Source: Leptolyngbya sp. FACHB-261
GTDB taxonomy: Bacteria; Cyanobacteriota; Cyanobacteriia; FACHB-261
Direction: 5' to 3'
Length of the DNA stretch: 64,000 nucleotides
Assembly (NCBI RefSeq): GCF_014696065.1
Contig: NZ_JACJPL010000016.1
Coordinates: 1-64,000 of the forward strand
Shown here: piece after piece, positions 16,301 through 24,062 of the stretch
Position numbering within the stretch: position 1 is the stretch's first letter
Layout: each line of letters begins with the position of its first letter
Made by a program: the position numbers and the translations under genes
The notes under the pieces: model-generated
The model's database searches: none
What the model was told of the DNA's origin: nothing
The model's input: only the letters and a program-made list of their open reading frames with translations

Positions 16301-17056
16301 ATGACTAAAATCACCCTGATCACCGGTGCTAGTCGTGGGCTGGGCCGAAACACTGCTCTGAGTATTGCCCGCCACGGCGGTGACGTTATCATCACGTACA
16401 GAAACAGTGCCGAAGAAGCTCAGGCTGTTATCGACGAAATTAACGGAATGGGTCGCAAGGCGATCGCCTTCCAACTCGACAGCGGCAACATCACTGAATT
16501 CGCACCGTTCGTCGAGCGCCTGCGGACAGCGTTGCGCAAAACCTGGCAGCGCGAAACCTTCGACCACCTCGTGAACAATGCCGGTCACGGCGAGTACGCC
16601 CTGATCGAGCAGACGACCGAGGCGCAGTTTGACGGGTTGGTCAACGTCCATTTCAAGGGTGTGTTCTTCCTCACCCAGGCGCTTTTGCCACTCTTGGCGG
16701 ACGGTGGCCGCATCGTGAACTTAGGCACCGGACTGACCCGGGTATCCTACCCCGGCTTTTCCGCTTACGCGGCAGCAAAGGCCGCAGCCGATATGCTCAC
16801 TGTCTATATGGCCAAAGAGCTAGGCGGTCGTGGGATTGCGGTTAACACAGTAGCGCCGGGCGCGATCGAGACCGATTTTGGCGGCGGTGCCGTCCGCGAC
16901 AACGCGGATGTCAACAAGCAATTCGCAGACATGACCGCCCTCGGCCGCGTCGGCGTGCCAGACGACATCGGGCCGATGATTGCGAGCCTGCTGTCCGAGG
17001 AGAATCGCTGGGTCACTGCGCAGCGGATCGAGGTCTCCGGCGGTCAAGTCATCTGA
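16301..17056 (+). CDS. Short-chain dehydrogenase/reductase (classical SDR)
   Basis: 251 aa. Complete motif set: TLITGASRGLGRNTALS (NADP loop, Arg-containing), HLVNNAGHG, Ser in GGRIVNLGTGLT region, catalytic YAAAKAA, VNTVAPGAIETDF, and the usual C-terminal VTAQRIEVSGGQVI. It reduces or oxidises a carbonyl/alcohol pair with NAD(P)(H). AAGGAG lies 8 bp upstream. Target of the divergent AraC regulator by context. The coding region is somewhat GC-richer than the flanks. Confidence 0.9.
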   Translation: MTKITLITGASRGLGRNTALSIARHGGDVIITYRNSAEEAQAVIDEINGMGRKAIAFQLDSGNITEFAPFVERLRTALRKTWQRETFDHLVNNAGHGEYALIEQTTEAQFDGLVNVHFKGVFFLTQALLPLLADGGRIVNLGTGLTRVSYPGFSAYAAAKAAADMLTVYMAKELGGRGIAVNTVAPGAIETDFGGGAVRDNADVNKQFADMTALGRVGVPDDIGPMIASLLSEENRWVTAQRIEVSGGQVI

Positions 17057-17143
17057 TCAGTCAGTCACCAATGGTGAGGCGAAGGCGTCGAGCGTTGCCT
17101 CGCCATTGGTGAGCATGGTCACTCTCTCAGAAAAGAGCTCACA

Positions 17144-17263
17144 ATGCGCGTGTTCGGCTATGCCATGCAGCACAAGGGCAGCTCAATGGAGCCAGTGCAG
17201 TTCGATCGGGAGTTCTTCGGCATAGGCATCGTCGAGATGATGTCAGGGAAATTAGCCATCTAG
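17144..17263 (+). pseudogene. N-terminal remnant of a zinc-type alcohol dehydrogenase
   Basis: About 39 codons, MRVFGYAMQHKGSSMEPVQF and a few more, resemble the first strand of cinnamyl-type or NADP-dependent alcohol dehydrogenases and then lose similarity before the stop at 17261. No zinc-binding or Rossmann part is present. A weak call based on the N-terminal pattern. Confidence 0.35.
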
Positions 17264-17285
17264 GCTATCAGGAGGAAACGACGAG

Positions 17286-18086
17286 ATGCAAGATTTCAAT
17301 GAAAAAGTGATCGTTATAACCGGGGGTGCTACCGGCATTGGATTTGCGCTTGCTAAGCAGTTTGCAGAGCGAGGCGCGCGGATCGTCATTGCGGCGCGGC
17401 GGCGCGAGCGTCTGGATGAGGCAGCAGCGATTTTGGCCGCAAGCAGTACTGAAGTCCGGGTGTTTGAGTGTGACGTCACCCAGCGTGACCAGGTCGAAGC
17501 CCTAGCTGACTTTGCTTGGGAGCAGTTTGGACGGGTAGATGTGATTGTCAATAATGCTGGGGTCCTCCCTACCTTGGCGACTGTGATCGAAACGAAGCAA
17601 GAGGACGTGCAGCGCGTGTTCGACGTCGATTTCTTCGGTGTCTGGAATGGCGTCTCAGTATTTGGGCAGCGGTTCATCGCGCAGGGAACGCCAGCTGCGA
17701 TCTACAACGTCGGCTCGGAGAATTGCTTCTTCAGTGCCGTTCCGCAGGGGGGCGGATACGTGGCCGCCAAACATGCCGTTCTGGCAATGACCGAAGCACT
17801 GCGGGAGGAACTGCCTGATCACATCGAGGTCAGCCTGATTTGCCCAGGGTTGGTGAAATCCGAACTCGGCGAGGTCACCAATCATGGCATGGACACAGAT
17901 AAATTTGCAGTCTTGGCGATGACGCAAATCCTGGCAGGGGAATTTTTGATCGTCTCTCATGCGTATAACATGGTGCGAATTCAAGCGCGCTATGAGGAAA
18001 TCAAGACCGCTTACACAAAGTATGCACCCCGCTATCAGGGCGACAACGAATTCGATGTCAGAACCTTGAGTGCCGAATCCAACTAG
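17286..18086 (+). CDS. Short-chain dehydrogenase/reductase
   Basis: 266 aa with GGAGG upstream. VIVITGGATGIGFALAKQFA (NAD(P) loop), DVIVNNAGVL, Ser of YNVGSENCFF region, catalytic YVAAKHA, and LICPGLVKSEL are all in place. The C-terminal 40 residues (YNMVRIQARYEEIKTAYTKY) are helical and unlike the short tail of typical reductases, resembling SDRs of the hydroxysteroid or polyol type. It follows the other SDR and precedes a broken tautomerase, so a small catabolic cluster may have existed here. Confidence 0.85.
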   Translation: MQDFNEKVIVITGGATGIGFALAKQFAERGARIVIAARRRERLDEAAAILAASSTEVRVFECDVTQRDQVEALADFAWEQFGRVDVIVNNAGVLPTLATVIETKQEDVQRVFDVDFFGVWNGVSVFGQRFIAQGTPAAIYNVGSENCFFSAVPQGGGYVAAKHAVLAMTEALREELPDHIEVSLICPGLVKSELGEVTNHGMDTDKFAVLAMTQILAGEFLIVSHAYNMVRIQARYEEIKTAYTKYAPRYQGDNEFDVRTLSAESN

Positions 18087-18100
18087 GACTAGGACGCGCA

Positions 18101-18451
18101 TGTCGCCCCGCGACGCAGACTGTTCCCTCGTCAGCACACCTTTCAACAAGCACTGGAGCCATCTCTGTGCCGCTGGCATACTGTCGCCCGCAGCCCGCGA
18201 CGCTCTAGCTGAAGAACTCACAGATGTAGCTCTCGAGTGCGAGAAGCTGCCGACTACACCATTCGTGAAGAGCACCATTTAGGTGTATTTCAACGAACTA
18301 CCGTCCGACCGTATCTACCATGGTGGAAAACCTGGCGGGACGAAGGTCATCTCCCTCGAGGTCAATCCGTTCAAAGGGGGTTATGACGAAACCTCGAAGC
18401 AATTGCTCTTCGAGCGGTTCACTCAAGCAATTTGTAAGTACGCCGAAATTC
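18101..18451 (+). pseudogene. Tautomerase (4-oxalocrotonate tautomerase-like), stopped and cut by an IS
   Basis: ILSPAARDALAEELTDVALE, then PFVKSTI, stop TAG at 18280-18282, then VYFNELPSDRIYHGGKPGGT and KVISLEVNPFKGG. The family has Trp at the stop position (STxWVYFNE), so TGG became TAG. The remaining frame runs to KYAEI, where the IS1-family element starts at 18452 and the last residues are lost. Doubly broken. Confidence 0.8.
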
Positions 18452-19231
18452 GGTAGTGCTAAAGATGTAAGGATGCATTGTAGTGGTGAACAAAGTACCA
18501 AATTGCGCCAATATGGTTCTCCAACTTCTTGGAAAACGACAACGTCTTCCTCACAAGGCGCGATGCTCGCTGGCCTAAGGTGCAGTTAAATCGCTCAATA
18601 TAACTGGTTTTGCCACTCTCCTTGCCAACCCTTTGATGTCGCTTGCTGGGGAAGACCTCGTCGTAAGGTGACCAGAAATCGGTCTAAGTAAGGGCACACT
18701 GACGATACACCCCTGGCAAAGCATCTCATCATCCTTGGGCGCCATCTCGGCTCCGGTCTCCAACATGTACCCCCACAATTTCTCGTGTTTCGACATCCAG
18801 CGGCAACCCAATCCACTGCTTGTTGCCTTTGTTGCCGATAAACGACCACAGCTCATCACACTGGATAGTTAAGCGTCCCTTTTTTTAGCCCGTACGTTGG
18901 TCTGACACGGCACAGTTTGATATTTTTCATTGACATAGCTTTGCCGCCAAGGTTCTGAAACACCTGCGACTCTGGCAATTCCAGCTAGCGTAATCTTCTC
19001 CAGTAGTAGTTTATCAATTAGGGTTTTGGTTGCCTAATCAATGATTTTGTTTTGGGGGTCTTGCACAAATTGCCTGCCACAATCCCGGCACTTAAAGTTC
19101 TGTTTCCCGTTGTGGATTTTGCCATTTTTGACGACATGAGTTGAGTGACAGGCAGGGCAGGTGGGTTGGAAATCAGACATGGAGCATCTGAGGTAGCTTT
19201 ATTCCTCTATCCTTACATCTTTAGGGCTACC
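18452..19231 (-). mobile_element. IS1-family insertion sequence, degenerate
   Basis: 780 bp bounded by inverted repeats GGTAGTGCTAAAGATGTAAG (left) and GGTAGCCCTAAAGATGTAAG (right, reverse strand). Length and the InsA/InsB-type content on the minus strand fit the IS1 family. No target duplication of 8-9 bp is visible, so one flank has changed since insertion. The left end sits inside the tautomerase gene; the right end abuts a truncated membrane-protein fragment. Confidence 0.85.
18470..19180 (-). pseudogene. IS1-family transposase, several stops and frameshifts
   Basis: Starts at the ATG 19180 as CPACHSTHVVKNGKIHNGKQ and FKCRDCGRQFVQDPQNK, the InsA zinc ribbon with two CxxC pairs, followed after a TAG (expected CAG) by LIDKLLLEKITLAGIARVAG (helix-turn-helix). 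The catalytic part continues in other frames: CDELWSFIGNKGNKQWIGLP, then YIERFNCTLGQRASRLVRKT and ENHIGAIWYFVHHYN. At least two stops and two frameshifts; not functional. Confidence 0.85.
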
Positions 19232-19232
19232 C

Positions 19233-19480
19233 TTTTAGGAATGCCGATATGGGTGGTGTTTTATATAGCCAAGCAGCGAGTTGAGTAGAAAATAGAAACG
19301 CTATTGACAGAATAACGACTATTGCAAGCCAAATTCTCCATTCCTCTCGTAAGGTTTCTAGGGTCAATGACCAAAAGGTTTTTTGTTTTTTTGCCTATTG
19401 ACTTGCTCATGAAGGATTGCCTTGCAAAAGCTTGCCACAAAACCTAGCAAATACCCATCACGGGCTGTTTCAACTGGGAG
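19233..19480 (-). pseudogene. Membrane-protein fragment in a cassette, truncated by the IS1 element
   Basis: The minus strand reads RDGYLLGFVASFCKAILHEQ, shifts frame by one base in a T-run, and continues SLTLETLREEWRIWLAIVVI and LSIAFLFSTQLAAWLYKT, a single strong transmembrane helix. It ends at the IS1 right end. It begins just after attC site 5 on the same strand, so it was the next cassette. Family not recognised. Confidence 0.4.
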
Positions 19481-19486
19481 CTTGCG

Positions 19487-19571
19487 GTCCAACGACTCGC
19501 ATCACCGGTCAGCAGTACCTTAAACTGGGCACAAGGATGGCACGTTGAGCTGGTGCATGCGGTTGTTATGC
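19487..19571 (-). other. attC recombination site 5
   Basis: 85-bp site. Minus strand begins GCATAAC and ends GTTGGAC. L boxes pair GCATCACC with GCATGCACC, one extra base, as in sites 1 and 4. It is 6 bp past the stop of the minus-strand NTF2-like gene. Same length class and orientation as sites 1-4, although 15 kb away. Confidence 0.75.
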
Positions 19572-19576
19572 AGGGA

Positions 19577-19975
19577 CTATGCAAACACAGGTGTTGTATC
19601 CGTATAGAATCGCACTGATTTTACCAAGCCATCTTCATTAAGGTCTGTGAAAGCTACGGCCGGAATAGAAACTTTCTTCCCATCCAAGAGAGTGTAATGA
19701 TTGACAGCTTCTAAAACGTAGTTTTGGTCAGTTCCGTAGATATTGAGGAGGTCATGCTCTAACTTCTTAAAGCTTTGCCAATAAGCCCCAAGCTCTTGCA
19801 TAATAGCTTCCTTGCCCTGCATAGGAAAATTATTGTTGGACCGAACTTCGCAATCATCTGCTAAAAATTTAGTGTAGGCTTCTATATCTAAGCTGTCGAG
19901 TGCCTGCAAATACCGGAGATAACGCTCGTAGGCTGGCTTAGAGAGTTGGTTGATTCTCAATGAATCGGTTTTCAT
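19577..19975 (-). CDS. NTF2/SnoaL-like protein, cassette gene
   Basis: 132 aa from the ATG at 19975, which has AAAGGAGG 8 bases upstream; an in-frame ATG 51 bases further out has no such site. YLRYLQALDSLDIEAYTKFL, ADDCEVRSNNNFPMQGKEAI and YVLEAVNHYTLLDGKKVSIP with FTDLNEDGLVKSVRFYTD define the nuclear-transport-factor-2 fold used by SnoaL-type isomerases and binding proteins. It is followed immediately by attC site 5, so it is an integron cassette gene. Confidence 0.8.
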   Translation of the reverse strand: MKTDSLRINQLSKPAYERYLRYLQALDSLDIEAYTKFLADDCEVRSNNNFPMQGKEAIMQELGAYWQSFKKLEHDLLNIYGTDQNYVLEAVNHYTLLDGKKVSIPAVAFTDLNEDGLVKSVRFYTDTTPVFA

Positions 19976-20131
19976 GCTGTTTCCTCCTTTAGTCTTAACT
20001 CTATATGAGGCATGGAATGATTGCAATCTAAAACCAACTCAACAGCATCACATGAAATCGCACCCCACTACAAACTTCAAATCACAACTGGGCTCGATTG
20101 TTAGACCCGTCGTTATCTTTAGCATACTCGT

Positions 20132-20215
20132 TCAATGTGTCAATCCTAGCTTGACCAGCCGTGAGCTGATAGCACCTCGATTGCGCTTCAGAATCTCGAA
20201 TATTTCTTTCACCAT
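20132..20215 (-). CDS. Small ORF, 27 aa, helix-turn-helix-like tail
   Basis: MVKEIFEILKRNRGAISSRL followed by VKLGLTH. The pattern RNRGAISSRLVKLGL resembles the C-terminal tail of larger proteins that end in a small DNA-binding helix pair. Its start overlaps the end of the 40-codon frame upstream in another frame. Either a very small gene or the frameshifted 3' end of a longer one. Confidence 0.3.
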   Translation of the reverse strand: MVKEIFEILKRNRGAISSRLVKLGLTH

Positions 20216-20216
20216 T

Positions 20217-20339
20217 CTACCTTCTGAATAAAGCCTTGTAACTTTCAAGCTTATTGTCTTCTTCTTTGGTTAACTTTGCGTATGCTTTTGCGTATTCCTT
20301 CCGCTTCTTTTTAGCTGTATATGCTTTACGACTTGTCAC
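20217..20339 (-). CDS. Small ORF, 40 aa, Lys-rich
   Basis: GTG start overlapping the TGA stop of the upstream 84-aa gene (GTGA), suggesting translational coupling. The product begins TSRKAYTAKKKRKEYAKAYA and is highly basic. No family recognised. It may be a real small cassette protein or part of a frameshifted longer gene with the 27-aa frame downstream. Confidence 0.35.
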   Translation of the reverse strand: MTSRKAYTAKKKRKEYAKAYAKLTKEEDNKLESYKALFRR

Positions 20340-20590
20340 AGCATCATTCCCGGAGTTCTTGGTAAATACGGACGATTCTCTTTTGACTCTGCTAGGAATC
20401 TAGCTGCGGCGTGCACCATCTCAGCGAATGCTGGTAGGTACTCGTCAGTTATAGTTAGAGTAGCCTCAACTTTTTCGCTTTGAGTCGACTTACTTCTTTC
20501 GGTTATTTTCAAGTGCTTAACTTGAGTTGAAGAAGATTGAACTTCGAAGGTATATACGCGCGCTCCAGTATACATATTTGTGAGATACAT
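20336..20590 (-). CDS. PUR-domain (DUF3276)-like small protein
   Basis: 84 aa. TGARVYTFEVQ and HLKITERSKSTQSEKV, then ATLTITDEYLPAFAEMVHAA, give the strand-strand-helix pattern of PUR-alpha-like nucleic-acid-binding repeats (DUF3276 in bacteria). If so it binds single-stranded nucleic acid. A GGAGGAGAC site precedes the ATG. Two tiny coupled frames follow. Orientation equals the cassette array. The family call is tentative. Confidence 0.5.
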   Translation of the reverse strand: MYLTNMYTGARVYTFEVQSSSTQVKHLKITERSKSTQSEKVEATLTITDEYLPAFAEMVHAAARFLAESKENRPYLPRTPGMML

Positions 20591-20895
20591 GGATTCTGTC
20601 TCCTCCTATAGTTCATACTCCAAACAACATCAATCCACTCCTGCAAGGGCCTAGCGTTATTGATTAGCGACTATCGACTTTTTTGCGGCCCCCTCAAGTG
20701 GCTGTGGCTAGTTTGCTGTACTAGGTTGTTAGCCCTCTTTGCTACAGCCCGTTCACTGCCCAACTAAGCGATCGAGTTTGGTGGACTTGGTGGGCTCGCT
20801 GCTGACTGTCCAGGTCTGAGGTGCGTTATCAGGCTGCGTATCTCGTGGGCGCACCAGTTTTTACACCCTGTTTTTACACCCTTTAACTCTCAGCA
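20591..20895. other. Stretch without a recognised gene
   Basis: About 300 bp. It holds fragments reminiscent of attC cores (GGGCCTAGC at 20657, GTTAGCCC at 20728) but their arms do not pair. A short tandem duplication TTTTTACACCC occurs just before the LysR stop. Confidence 0.35.
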
Positions 20896-21810
20896 TCATT
20901 TCACAGCTGCCCGGATCTGGTCACGGAACCACACATGCCCAGAATCACCACCGAGCCGAGGATGCCAAATCATTGTGTAGGGGAAGTCAGCAATCTCTTG
21001 AGGTGGTAATATCTGCCGAAAGTTCGCCAACTTCGAGAGTGCGAGCGCTACACGCATTGGGACGGTGAATATCAGGTCGGTACCCACAATATTTAGCGCA
21101 GTTGCCATGAAGTAGGGTGACTGGAGTGCGACATTTCTCGCCTGCCCAAGATCAGCAAGCGGACGATCGATCATTGTTTGCCGCCCTTCTGCTGTTGCAA
21201 CTACCGCATGCGAGCGGCACAGGTATTCGTCCAAAGAAAACCGCTTACCCTTGAATTTACAGTCCGCACTCATGAGGCACACGAAGTGCTCCTGGTACAG
21301 CACTTCCACCTTCAATCCCTTGGGCGGAGTTGGTACACTGCCAACTCCAAGCGCGACGTCGCAGCGACCCATCTCCACATAATGGTAACTGTCTTCTGTC
21401 CAGCCAATAACCTCAACGCGGACGCCCGGAGCGAGTTTGCGACAGAGCCGCACGGTGCCGCTGACGATAACGCCAGCGGCGTAATCAGTGCCTGTGACCC
21501 GGAACCGTTGTTGTGAGGTGGAAGGATCAAAGTCATTGCCCCCAATCACTGTGTTTAAGCGAGGCAGGAGGATTTCCAACTCTTGCAGTAAGCGATCGCC
21601 GCGCGGTGTCCGCTCGTACCCCACACCGCTACGGACGAGCAGTTCATCACCGAGTGCTGCCCGCAGCCGACTCAGCACTCGGCTCATTGCTGGCTGACTG
21701 AGCGAGGCTCGAGCGGCCGCTCGAGTGATATGCCGCTCCTCCAGAATGGCTTGTAAAGCCAGAAGCTGATTAAGGTCGATGCGCGAGAGATTGGGGAACT
21801 GTTGAGCCAT
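20896..21810 (-). CDS. LysR-type transcriptional regulator (NodD/LinR-like)
   Basis: About 304 aa from the ATG at 21810 (an upstream ATG at 21828 is possible). DLNQLLALQAILEERHITRA and SQPAMSRVLSRLRAALGDEL form the winged helix with the NodD-subgroup style start. VRSGVGYERTPRGDRLLQEL follows. The effector domain runs to the end (IWHPRLGGDSGHVWFRDQI). Divergent from the ester-cyclase-like gene at 21930, which it probably controls. Confidence 0.9.
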   Translation of the reverse strand: MAQQFPNLSRIDLNQLLALQAILEERHITRAAARASLSQPAMSRVLSRLRAALGDELLVRSGVGYERTPRGDRLLQELEILLPRLNTVIGGNDFDPSTSQQRFRVTGTDYAAGVIVSGTVRLCRKLAPGVRVEVIGWTEDSYHYVEMGRCDVALGVGSVPTPPKGLKVEVLYQEHFVCLMSADCKFKGKRFSLDEYLCRSHAVVATAEGRQTMIDRPLADLGQARNVALQSPYFMATALNIVGTDLIFTVPMRVALALSKLANFRQILPPQEIADFPYTMIWHPRLGGDSGHVWFRDQIRAAVK

Positions 21811-21929
21811 AGTTTCATGGTATATCACCGTTGATATAGTAGCTATCCCAGATATGCATTGGACACATTATGCACTGCGTGTAATGATCGTCATAGTTTC
21901 ATTCGTGTTTGTTATTAACCGAGGATTCT

Positions 21930-22388
21930 ATGCATTCATTGGCGACGATTCAAACTTCAGCATTGACAGTGGCGCAAAAACAATCACTCGAAACGTTTTA
22001 CCGGGCATTCAGCGATAAAAACCCCAATCTTCTTGACGAAGCCGTGACCCCAGATTGGCAAGATATTCCTCTTGCACCCGGTCAAGCTCCTGGTCCTGAG
22101 GGTATGAAGCCGCTGATGCCGATGTTTTTTACTGCGTTCCCCGACTTGCAGATCATCATTGACCAGGTGATTGCACAACCCGATCATGCTGGTGTGCGGG
22201 CGCGGATGGTTGCGACTCATCAAGGGGAAATCTTTGGCTTGCAGCCGACGGGAAAGCCGGTCTCGATCGCGTTGCATGAGTTTCATCACTTCGATCGCGA
22301 TCGCATTACGCACACCTGGCACTTGGAAGATTGGTTTGGAATGCTCAATCAGATTGGTGCATGGCCGTTGGCTTCAATTCCCAGTTAG
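21930..22388 (+). CDS. Ester-cyclase/SnoaL-like polyketide cyclase
   Basis: 152 aa from the ATG at 21930 (GAGGA 5 bases upstream; an in-frame ATG at 21909 is less well placed). SLETFYRAFSDKNPNLLDEA, then TPDWQDIPLAPGQAPGPEGM and FFTAFPDLQIIIDQVIAQPD are the family signature of SnoaL-like ester cyclases. HEFHHFDRDRITHTWHLEDW supplies the His/Asp residues of the pocket. Divergent from LysR. Likely acts on a small electrophilic or aromatic compound; true substrate unknown. Confidence 0.85.
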   Translation: MHSLATIQTSALTVAQKQSLETFYRAFSDKNPNLLDEAVTPDWQDIPLAPGQAPGPEGMKPLMPMFFTAFPDLQIIIDQVIAQPDHAGVRARMVATHQGEIFGLQPTGKPVSIALHEFHHFDRDRITHTWHLEDWFGMLNQIGAWPLASIPS

Positions 22389-22442
22389 AACCTGACTGAC
22401 TTTTGCCGCCAGCAGGCAGATATCGGAATCGGGAAAAGAATC

Positions 22443-22710
22443 ATGCAAATTCAACCCAACTCTCTGGGACTCACTCTGCTACTGGGTACACTCGCTGCGT
22501 TACCGCCTTTAGCAATTGATGTGGGATTGCCCGCCCTCGCTGTACTTGGCACATCCTTAAATGCACCACCTGCTGCAACAGGTTTGACCCTCACTTTATT
22601 CATGGCTGGCTTTGCCATCGCCTAACTTGTCTTTGGACCATTTTCCGAGCGATACGGACGACGCCCAATTCTATTAATGGGTTGTGGGATCTTCGCACTC
22701 GCTAACATGT
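22443..22710 (+). pseudogene. MFS transporter N-terminal fragment with stop
   Basis: LTLLLGTLAALPPLAIDVGL, then TGLTLTLFMAGFAIA, a TAA (CAA expected, AQLVFGP), and LVFGPFSERYGRRPILLMGC. These are helices 1-3 and the MFS loop GPxSxRxGRRP of a Bcr/CflA-like drug-resistance transporter. After about 22710 the sequence changes into an SDR C-terminus. Stop plus truncation make it a relic. Confidence 0.8.
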
Positions 22711-22714
22711 CGCG

Positions 22715-22891
22715 ACAGAACTCTTTCTCCAGGGCAAGACTCAAGAACAAATTGAGCATCTCAGCAAGCTTGCTCCAATGGAGCGGCTAGGAGAACCCAT
22801 TGACATTGCGCGTGTCGTTTCATTCCTGGCAGGAGCGAACTGGGGCTGGGTTAATGCTCAAGTTCTTCGCGCTAACGGCGGTTACGCTTAA
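22715..22891 (+). pseudogene. SDR C-terminal fragment fused to the MFS remnant
   Basis: ELFLQGKTQEQIEHLSKLAP, then MERLGEPIDIARVVSFLAGA and NWGWVNAQVLRANGGYA with a normal stop at 22889-22891. This is the last quarter of a classical SDR (cofactor-binding lid and C-terminal strand) without its Rossmann and catalytic parts. The junction lies near 22712. Confidence 0.75.
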
Positions 22892-22940
22892 TTCAAATTG
22901 AGCATATTTCATCTTCAACGCATCACAAAGGAAACGCACA

Positions 22941-24047
22941 ATGAAGGCAGTCCATCCATCAATTAGGCGAAATGTTTCCCGTCGGTCGGTACTTGGATTG
23001 TTAGGATTTGGTGCCGCTGCCGCTGCCTTAACACCCACTTTTTTTAAGACGGCACAGGCACAGAATCAAACCCAAATTCAAACTCGACCGTCTCAAACTG
23101 CTCCAAATCAACCATCGCAGATCATCACGAAGGAAATCCCGCGCACACAGGAGAAACTGCCTGCAATCGGTCTGGGAACGTTTATGACCTTTGATGCTTT
23201 ATCTGGTCAGCCCCGCGATCATCTTCAGCAAGTAATGCGCCGCTTTTGGGATGCAGGCGGGCGAGTGGTCGATACCTCACTGCTCTACGGGATGTCGGAA
23301 GTAAACGTGGGCGAATTTGCCAGAACACTCGGATTGACCAATGATTTGTTTATTACTAACAAAACCTGGGCAACTGGTGAGTATCTGGGCGATCCCAACC
23401 AGGCGCAGCGTCAGTTAGAACAATCAATGACACGATTGTCACGCGATCGCATTGATGTAATGCAGGTTCATAGCTTGGTGAATGTAGATGCGATTTTGCC
23501 CTTGTTAAAGGCATGGAAAGCAGAAGGTAAAATTCGCTACGTGGGTGTTACCCACCACGATCCGTTATATTTTGCTGCGCTTGAGAGGTGGATCGAGAAC
23601 GGCGATCTGGACTTTGTTCAACTTCGCTACTCGATTCGTCAGCGTGGAGTTGAAGACAGAATTCTTCCTGCGGCGGCGGCGCGAGGAACAGCCGTCTTAG
23701 CCAATATGCCCTTTGAGAAAGCCCGCCTTTTTGAATTGGTAAAGGGGCAATCACTACCCGATTTTGCCAGCGAAATTGGCTGCGAAAACTGGGCACAGTT
23801 TTTTCTCAAGTATGTGATTTCTCACCCGGCTCTAACCTGCGCGATTCCCGCGACCACAAACCCCGATCACGTTGCTGAGAATATGGGGGCACTAAGAGGA
23901 TCGCTACCCGATAATTCAATGCGTACCCGGATGGTGGAACACATGGAAAGCCTTCCCGGTTTTGACAACCTTCTCCAAACGCCCTGGTATCCTGGCAAGA
24001 ATTTTAGCGGGTTGGTTCGCCTGCCAAATCCACGTCCGCTCGGTTGA
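22941..24047 (+). CDS. Aldo/keto reductase with Tat-type signal
   Basis: 368 aa. The N-terminus RRNVSRRSVLGLLGFGAAAA is a twin-arginine signal with a likely cleavage after TAQA (about residue 39), so the enzyme is periplasmic or thylakoid-lumenal. The AKR barrel then starts with LPAIGLGTFMTFDA; catalytic residues include Asp in VVDTSLLYG with the Tyr of LYG, and Lys in FITNKTWATG. It lacks the usual NADPH-binding C-terminal details at a few places, common in secreted AKR-like proteins. It leads a run with two further exported proteins (kelch and DUF3500). Substrate unknown. Confidence 0.85.
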   Translation: MKAVHPSIRRNVSRRSVLGLLGFGAAAAALTPTFFKTAQAQNQTQIQTRPSQTAPNQPSQIITKEIPRTQEKLPAIGLGTFMTFDALSGQPRDHLQQVMRRFWDAGGRVVDTSLLYGMSEVNVGEFARTLGLTNDLFITNKTWATGEYLGDPNQAQRQLEQSMTRLSRDRIDVMQVHSLVNVDAILPLLKAWKAEGKIRYVGVTHHDPLYFAALERWIENGDLDFVQLRYSIRQRGVEDRILPAAAARGTAVLANMPFEKARLFELVKGQSLPDFASEIGCENWAQFFLKYVISHPALTCAIPATTNPDHVAENMGALRGSLPDNSMRTRMVEHMESLPGFDNLLQTPWYPGKNFSGLVRLPNPRPLG

Positions 24048-24062
24048 GATGGAATATGTATT

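Noticed and set aside
17057-17130. Terminator or IS end at the CCAATGGTGAGGCGAAGGCG / CGCCATTGGTGAG inverted pair after the SDR
   Set aside because: A short dyad (CACCAATGGTGAGGC / GCCTCGCCATTGGTG) is present near 17065-17112, but no T-run or element structure supports a specific call.
20037-20106. Sixth attC site (ACTCAAC...GTTAGAC)
   Set aside because: Core heptamers fit, but no L boxes with an extrahelical base were found and the length (70 bp) differs from the other five.
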